Source of the DNA: Vigna angularis
Taxonomy: Eukaryota; Streptophyta; Magnoliopsida; Fabales; Fabaceae
Direction: 5' to 3'
Assembly: GCF_016808095.1 (NCBI RefSeq)
Contig: NC_068975.1
Span: forward strand, 7,380,001 to 7,444,000
Length of the DNA stretch: 64,000 bases
Part shown: in pieces, positions 57,166 through 64,000 of the stretch
How the letters are laid out: every line of letters begins with the position of its first letter
How positions within the stretch are numbered: position 1 is the first letter of the stretch
Program-made: the position numbers and the translations under genes
Notes under the pieces: model-generated
Database searches by the model: none
The model's input: only the letters and a program-made list of their open reading frames with translations
Told to the model about the DNA's origin: nothing

Positions 57166-60100
57166 ATGGATCGAAATTGGATTAATTTACCACGTATTAG
57201 TGCTGAGTACGAGAGAGGTGTAGAGGAATTTATACAATTTGTGCAACGTAATGAGGGGAGAAGTGATGATGAAGTGAAGTTTAGATGTCCTTGTGTGAAC
57301 TGTTTGAATGGGAGAAAGTTGAACACAACTCAAATTAGAGAACATCTTATATGTGATGGTTTCCTAAGATGCTATACAACATGGATATGGCACGACGAAG
57401 AAATGCATTTTCCCACTGACTCTCAAACTGTAAATTTTACTGATTCCACCATGGAAGAAGATCGACCGGATGAAGACAAATTGGAGGACATGATCCGCGA
57501 TGTTGGAGCAGAAAATTTTGCCAAAGCTCATGTGTATGAGACAATGTCGACTGATGCGGAAACACCTTTGTATGTCGGTTCAACTAAGTTCACACGTTTG
57601 TCAGCGGTGTTAAGGCTCATGAATTTGAAGGCGACCAATGGATGGACTGATAAGAGTTTTACAGAACTGTTGATGTTGTTGAATGAAATGTTGCCAGATG
57701 GAAATACACTGCCCACTCGTAATTATGATGCGAAGAAAATTCTTTGTCCAATGGGTATGGAGCATAAAAGGATACATGCTTGTCCCAATGACTGCATTTT
57801 GTATAGGAAAGAGTTTGAATTTTTGACAAAGTGTCCAAAATGTGGCTTATCACGATACAAGTCAAAAAACAATAGTGAAGATAATGGTCAGATAGAAAAA
57901 AATGGATCTTCTTTGAAAGTAGTTTGGTACCTTCCAATAGTGCCCAGACTTAAGCGTTTGTTTGCGAATCCCAAAGATGCTAAAAACCTTAGATGGCATG
58001 CAGATGAGAGAAAAATTGACGGGCTGCTTCGTCATCCAGCTGATTCAAAGCAATGGAAAAATATTGATCGACAATTCCCCGAATTTGGTAAAGAGTGTAG
58101 AAATCTTATGCTTGGTTTAGCCACTGATGGAATGAACCCATTTGGTAATTTGAGTACCAATCACAGTTGTTGGCCAGTTATATTGATAATTTACAACTTA
58201 TCTCCTGCATTGTGCATGAAGAGGAAGTACATGATGTTGTCTATGATGATATCTGGTCCAAAGCAGCCTGGAAATGACATAGATGTTTATCTAAGCCCAC
58301 TAGTTGAAGACTTGAAGGTTTTGTGGGTTGATGGGGTTGAAATATTTGATGCATTCGCTTCAGAGACTTTTATGATGCATGCAATGTTATTTTGCACCAT
58401 TAATGACTTTCCTGCTTACATGTCCTATATGTGAAGAAAACACTGCAGCTTATCAATTGAAACATGGAAGAAAGACGGTGTATCTGCATCATCGGAGATT
58501 TCTAAAACGTAATCATCCATATTGAAGGTTAAAAAAAGCATTCAATGGAGATCAAGAGAGGGACAAAGCACCAAATCCACTTACTGGCCTTCAAGTTCTT
58601 GAAAAAGTTAATAAAATACATCATGTATTTGGGAAAACATCCAAGAAGTCATCTGTAACGACCCCTTGGAAGAAGAAATCAATATTCTTTGATCTTCCAT
58701 ATTGGTCAAAGTTAGATGTTCGACATTGCATAGATGTGATGCATGTAGAAAAGAATGTGTGTGATAGCTTGATTGGTACATTACTCAACATTCAGGGAAA
58801 GACAAAAGATGGAGTGAATGCTCGTTTGGATTTGGTTGACATGAATATCCGAGAAGAGTTGGCACCCAAGGAGATTGGTAAACGTACTTATTTGCCCCCT
58901 GCATGTTACACAATGTCTAGACAAGAGAAGATAAGTTTTTGTGTATGTTTAAAGAGTATCAAAGTACCACAAGGATACTCTTCAAATATGAAGAGTTTAG
59001 TGTCGATGCAGGACTTAAAGCTTGTTGGCATGAAGTCTCACGATTGTCACGTCTTAATGCAACAGTTGTTACCGGTGGCTATTCGTGGAATTTTGCCCAA
59101 AAATGTTAGGCACACCATAAACAGGTTGTGTTTCATTTTTCTCGTCAATATGTAGTAAAGCCATCGATCCTACAAAGTTAGATGAACTTCAAGGCGAGAT
59201 TGTTATCATCTTGTGTCAACTAGAGATGTTTTTCCCTCCATCTTTTTTTGACATCATGGTACATTTACTTGTTCATTTGGTTAGAGAAATCAAGTTGTGC
59301 GGACTGGTATACTTAAGATGGATGTATCCTATTGAGCGTTATATGAAGATTTTGAAAGGGTACGTTAAAAATCCATATCGTCCTGAAGGTTCGATGATTG
59401 AAAGGTATATTGCTGAAGAAAGTATCGAGTTTTGTTCAGATTACATGACATCAACGAATCCAATAGGAGTTCCTCGTACAGCATGGTTGAATAAATTTTC
59501 TACAAGTAAAAGCATCCGAGGTGTCAATGTGGTGACAAAAGATCGCGAAGAATTGTTGCAAGCGCATCTTTATATATTGAACAACACAGATGAGGTGATC
59601 CCTTTTTTGGAAGCACACAAAGCCATTGTTAAGAATAAAAATCCAAGACAATTAGAGAAATGGCAATTGATGGAGCATAACAAAACATTTATGTCTTGGT
59701 TCAAATCTGAAATTGACAAAGAGCCACATTCTTCTGAAACTTTATTGTGGCTTGCAAATGGTTTGAAGTTTGATGTCGTGTGTTGTACAGGTTATGAAGT
59801 CAATAATTGCACATTCTATACGAAGACTTTGGATGATAAAAGCACAGTACAAAATAGTGGAGTCAGTTTAGAAGCTGAGTCACTTCAATTTTCCACATCA
59901 AAAGATCAATCTCCTGTACATGGATTAATGAGATATTATGGTATAATAGAAGAGATATGGGAGGTTGATTACACCAAGTTTTTTGTTCCATTGTTCAAGT
60001 GTAAGTGGTTTGACAATAAGAGTGGTGTGAAAATAGATGACTCGGGTATGACACTGGTTGATTTTCGCAAGGTGGGTTACCGAGACGAACCGTTTATCAT

Positions 60101-60329
60101 GGTACATCAAGCATCTCAAGTTTTTTATGTCAAAGATCCTGCGTCTGACCATTGGTATGTTGCTCTTCAAGGCAAAAAACAAATTGAAGTTAACGAAGAC
60201 AATCTGATTAATATTTATATTGCTGACAACCATTCATTTCAAACTACAACAAATTTGGATGACCAATCTCTAGTTGACGATGATGTACATGCAATTCGGT
60301 CAGATCATGATGAGGGAATATACATATGA
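57166..60329 (+). pseudogene. CACTA TNP2-like transposase, nearly full length, broken
   Basis: Starts MDRNWINLPRISAEYERG (transposase-associated domain with CPCVNCLNGRK). Next: GAENFAKAHVYE, ILCPMGMEHKRIHACPNDC, CPKCGLSRYK, YLPIVPRLKRLF, LATDGMNPFGNLS and KYMMLSMMISGPKQPGNDID. A deletion of about 38 bp after INDFPAY, compared with the copy at 762-1274, shifts the frame at about 58420. The shifted frame resumes CPICEENTAAYQLKHG and meets a TGA in HPYxRLKKAF (about 58524), then DVRHCIDVMHVEKNVCDS and LLPVAIRGILPKNVRHTINR. A second frameshift lies near 59120-59140. The DUF4218-like part (LCQLEMFFPPSFFDIMVHLL) and DUF4216-like C-terminus (GIIEEIWEVDYTKFFVPLFK, DEPFIMVHQASQVFYV) follow to the stop at 60327. 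Catalysis would need all these parts joined, so it is inactive as read. Confidence 0.9.
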
Positions 60330-60504
60330 TGAATCCATATCTTTATGTATGAATTTTCAATTTTTGTATAAGTATTTTATTAATATAACATAAGTTTTCC
60401 TTTTATACATTTCCTATGATTACTATTACATGTTTTGTTAATTTATATGATATTACATAAGTCTTGAAATAAAATTTAATGTTGTTATTTATTTTGACAG
60501 ATAT

Positions 60505-63304
60505 ATGGTTGATCATCCACATTCTTCAAGGGATGAGGCTCCCCCAACCAGATCCACTAGAGGACCCACTAGGATGAAACAACTATTGATTAGGAAAAAT
60601 AGTGGTGAAAGAACTCCGGTGAATGTGAATGTCACCACGGGTGTGGCAACTGGCCCCCATGCAGATGACTTCCGATCATACCTTGGAGTGGTGGCACGTG
60701 ATAAGATTAGCATTCTCATTCCATCTTTTGATCATGTGTCCGAGGTTGATCGGAACATTATTTGGAAAGATATATTGGTAAGTTAGTTAATAACATTTGA
60801 ATTAAAATTTGTTTATATTGATAATTTTATACTAATACAACTTTATTATGTTTTTTTCAGCTGACATTTGACATTCCAAATGTCACAACACTTAGAAATA
60901 AGTGTTTGTCAACTGTTGCAGAAAATTTCAGAAACTTTAAAAGCAAGTTGACATCAAGATACATCTTTGGACACCTTAAACATAAAAGTCCATGTAGTTC
61001 ATATAAGTCCATTGATGAGGAGACTTGGCGGCTTTTTAAAGAGAGTCGGATGTCAGAGGAATGGCAGGTTAGTGTAGTTCATATTATTCAATTCCTCATT
61101 AACAAATATATATCATATGAACTAATTAATTAATGTGTATGTGACAGGCAATTAGAAGCAAAGCACAAGGAACAAGTGCTCACAACAAAAACCCCCACCT
61201 ATTATCTCGTGGTGGGTATAGGAAGCTTGAGGAGAAAATCCTCAAGCAAAAGGCAGATGCTATACCACCATCTCAGGGTGGTAGCCCTCCTCAGCCTCCT
61301 TCTCCACCGTCTAGACATGAGAAATGGAAGTTGGCCCGTATGTGACCATCGGGCACCTACTCTTCTGACACTACACGAGAGATTTCTGAAAGAATTGTAA
61401 GTTATCACTGTTCCTAAAATAATAAGTATTGTCATTATACATACTACATTAAACTATTTAAAGAATAATGGTGTTTTGTAATGTTACAGGACGCCTTGGT
61501 TGAGCAGACCTCCCAAGGCCAATTCACTCCAGAGGGTCGCCAGGATATTCTTGCTGCTGCGATTGGACGACCTGAGCACCCTGGACGTGTACGTGCTGTA
61601 GGTCCTAGAGTAGGAATTAAAGATTATTTTGGGAGCTCTTCTCGTCAGCCTTCATATTCATACAGCGATACACAAGGGATGACAGAAGAGATCACAGAAA
61701 AGGTCCGAGAAGACCTTAGAGAGGAGATCAGGGCCGAGGTGAGGGCTGAATTCCACGTCATGTTCCAGCAGCAGTTTCAAAGCATGCGCCCGGTGCCGTC
61801 TCCTATAGAGGAACATGTTATCCCTCCCCCTCCTATAGAGGAACATGTTATCCCTCCCCCTCCCACAGGTAAACTTAATAAACATTTATGTGCAATTATT
61901 TCTATCTTTTGTATAATCTAACATTTACTCTGACAGGGAGAAGCGGGAAAGGAAGTTGTTCCGCATCAACCATCCCAGAGGATGACATGGACGATGGTAG
62001 TCCATGTCTGCTATACATTTTAGAGGATACTGAGATGGTGCTAGTAGCTCGTGGAACAGAGTTTAGGTCAGCGACTGTATGTCATGGTATGCAACTATTA
62101 GAGGATGAGGTGAAGGTCTCAGTGGATGAAATGATCATACCAGATGCCTCGGTTCCTCTGTCCACGGAAGAGATTTTCATTGTGGAACAAGCATATAAGT
62201 CGTTTATCACTTGGCCTAAATTTTTGGTTAAACCAGTTTCTCACCCCTCGGTATGAAATTCTTCTTTACACATCTCAATTTTAAAGGTTTTTGATGTCAA
62301 AACTTATCTTATCTTTTCATGTAACAACAGACGCAGGCACAAGAGAAGATTCCTCTATCTGAGGATGACCCTCTTTCTTCATTGCATCTACTTGCTGACA
62401 TCCTTGATGATAAGCCTTTGGAGGTTGAGTATGATGCTAATGTATTTGGGACAGGCTCTGAGGTCCCAATATACCTTAATAGCCAAGATGTCCATGAGCT
62501 TGCGTCGGGAACACAAGAGTTGAATATTTCAATTAATCAACTATGGACGATGTAAGTCTATGACCAATTATTTATATATAAAATTGATTTATATATCAAG
62601 TATCCTTATATCAAAGTTAATTTTTGATTTCAGGTATATGTTTGGGGTCAGTAACAAGTTGGGGCATTCTGATGATTATGGATTCATTGATCCCCAATCA
62701 ATTCATGAATCAAATGATTTTGAGCAGATCAACATGAATCTGATAAGAAGTTTTGGAAGGGGCAAGAAAATATACTTTTTGCCTTATATATCCGGGTAAG
62801 TGAACTTTGTTAACATAATAATGTTCCATATGTGATTTTAATATTTAATAGTTACGTTATTATGAATTTCAGGCGCCATTGGCAACTTCTTGTTATGTCT
62901 ATGCAAGACAATTATGCTTTGTGGTTCTGTTCATTGCACAGGCCTCCTCCCACACAACTCAGACAAGCAATTGATTGGTAAGAACCTCAATGTTTGGACT
63001 TTCTTTGTTATATAAATGAATGCTAAAACCTTTTTTTATATACAGTTCTATTCCAGCAAGTATGATGATGGGTGGGAGATCAATTGTTAATAGTAGAAAG
63101 ATTGCTTGGATTTCTCTCAAGGTTTGACATATGCTAAAGCCATACTTTGTTATAATTGTTTTATTTTAATGTTATTCACTAACTATTATCAACTGTGATG
63201 ATATATTGTAGTGTAACAGACAAAATGGGTCATATGAGTGCGGATACTATGTAATGTATAGGATGACCCATATTGTTCGTTCTCACATCACAAGTCGCTG
63301 GTAA
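60505..63304 (+). pseudogene. CACTA second gene, ten or more exons, Ulp1/C48-like C-terminus
   Basis: Predicted exons with GT/AG borders: 60505-60777, 60861-61067, 61148-61396, 61490-61868, 61937-62250, 62331-62551, 62634-62795, 62873-62977, 63046-63121, 63212-63304. An acceptor at 60500 just before the ATG suggests a spliced leader shared with upstream transcript. Content: DDFRSYLGVVARDKI, a proline-rich stretch, GIKDYFGSSSRQ, a duplicated PIEEHVIPPP, FITWPKFLVKP, LNISINQLW, and a C48-like end RHWQLLVMSMQ, LWFCSLHRP and NRQNGSYECGYYVM. His, Gln and Cys are in place, but the Asp position is Cys. A CGA-to-TGA-type stop lies in exon 3 (KLARMxPSGTY). A possible last exon (63392-63484, RFKTTTPVP) matches the sister gene, but its junction is not clean. 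Confidence 0.8.
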
Positions 63305-63680
63305 CGGTAATATTTAACTTTAACAAATTTTGATTTTTTTTCCCAAATGTTGAATTCATATACACTAATTAATATGAATTGTCTTTTGCAGAGATTCAAG
63401 ACTACTACACCAGTTCCTGAGAAGTCACTATTATTCATTAGGAACGCTACTGCGAAGTATATAATTAGATTATACAATAGCTCTTAGATTTAAACATTGC
63501 ATTTGATTAGATTGAATTTTCTTAGACTTTGTACTTTATTTGATGTTGAAATACATTTGAACATGTGTTTGTTATGTTCAAAATGAATTTGTGTACATGT
63601 TTTTATATGCAGGTCTGTTTTTGTGGTAGTGGATATCACAAAAACAGACCTGCAATTTTAAAAATCTACAGACGAATATG
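63305..63680. other. 3' region of the CACTA element before the subterminal motifs
   Basis: May include a last exon of the second gene at 63392-63484. A short inverted repeat GGTCTGTTTTTGTGGTAGTG / complement near 63612-63652 could form a hairpin and may serve as a 3'-end signal. Otherwise noncoding. Confidence 0.4.
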
Positions 63681-63960
63681 CCGCGGTTGTAACCACAACC
63701 GCGACATATAGTGTTTCGTTTTTTTTTAAAATGAGACATATGGCCGCGGTTAGTGCTAGAACCGCGGCATATACTGGAGTCGTTTGCCGCGGTTCAACCG
63801 CGGCATATCGTGGACAAATTTTTTTTTTTTAAAAAAAATGGATTTAGGCAGCGGTTCCTTGGACAACCGCGACCTAAAGTCTCTGACTTACTACCGCAGT
63901 TGAATATGCCGCGGTTCGTAAACCGCGACGTATAGTGAAAAATAACCGCGGCAAAATCCC
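63681..63960. repeat. Right subterminal hairpin motifs of the CACTA element
   Basis: Five units with GCCGCGGTT...AACCGCGGCATAT or close variants (near 63681, 63742, 63787, 63849 and 63906). They mirror those at the left end. The ORF at 63753-63935 is a by-product of these repeats. Confidence 0.85.
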
Positions 63961-64000
63961 CTCGCTGCACTAGTGATGGTTGGCTCGAGTTGACCCAAAG

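Larger units (their letters stand above)
56197..63975 (+). mobile_element. Complete CACTA transposon, 7779 bp, with 3-bp target duplication
   Basis: Left end CACTAGTAAAAAATTGGG (56197), right end GCACTAGTG (complement CACTAGTGCAGCGAGG, 63975), flanked by ATG at 56194-56196 and 63976-63978, the 3-bp duplication expected of CACTA elements. It carries subterminal GCGGTT/AACCGC inverted motifs at both ends, a TNP2-like transposase gene and a second multi-exon gene. Gene defects make it probably immobile on its own, but its ends look intact. Confidence 0.93.

Noticed and set aside
63753..63935. 60-codon frame near the right end of the CACTA element
   Set aside because: It consists of the subterminal GCGGTT/AACCGC repeats.

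Overview
The window is plant nuclear DNA made almost entirely of transposable elements, and I found no intact host gene. AT-rich sequence, SIRE/Maximus-type Copia fragments with long LTRs and an initiator-Met-tRNA primer site, CACTA DNA transposons with TNP2-type transposases, and solo LTRs with an Asp-tRNA-like primer site all fit a heterochromatic region of a flowering plant. The repeat types suggest a phaseoloid legume such as Vigna or Phaseolus, but that is inference. Nearly every coding region is broken by stops, frameshifts, deletions or nested insertions. The possible exceptions are a 353-codon reading frame at 3737-4798 and a short captured exon at 35216-35545.

Layout. 1-2210 (-): 5' part of a broken CACTA transposase gene, cut by the window edge. 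2225-19118: a block rich in ACGT-core repeats (GACGT/ACGTC), with tandem and segmental duplications and five copies of a gene for a putative plant transposon protein (Transposase_32-like). 18235-19118 and 23890-24735 are arms of a large palindrome, separated by LTRs of two retrotransposon families nested in one another. 24932-25201: a sixth, fragmentary copy of the same gene. 25534-28165: a truncated Gypsy-type LTR, then a Copia LTR, primer site and partial gag. 28170-31988: the 3' half of another CACTA element, ending in a CACTA terminus. 32100-36977 (-): Copia gag and 5' LTR, the LTR interrupted by a Mutator-like element with a captured MED33-like exon. 37765-44690 (-): a Copia relative with LTR, gag and an extra ORF but no visible pol, interrupted by an inverted Gypsy-type LTR pair. 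45905-50390 (+): a second copy of the same type. 51130 to about 56080: a gene-poor CACTA-like element. 56197-63975: a structurally complete CACTA element with both termini and a 3-bp target duplication.

How the parts relate. The CACTA elements pair a TNP2-like transposase gene with a second, many-exon gene ending in a Ulp1/C48-protease-like domain. The Copia-type copies encode Gag with two zinc knuckles plus a second ORF where an env-like ORF usually sits. That second ORF is clearly related to the transposon-protein gene of the ACGT-repeat block, so one protein family occurs in two quite different element contexts. The best discovery leads are this shared protein family, the apparently pol-less Copia family, and a Mutator-like element carrying a MED33-like exon with a third terminal end and an inverted copy of adjacent target DNA. 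All similarities were judged by eye; no search or alignment was run.
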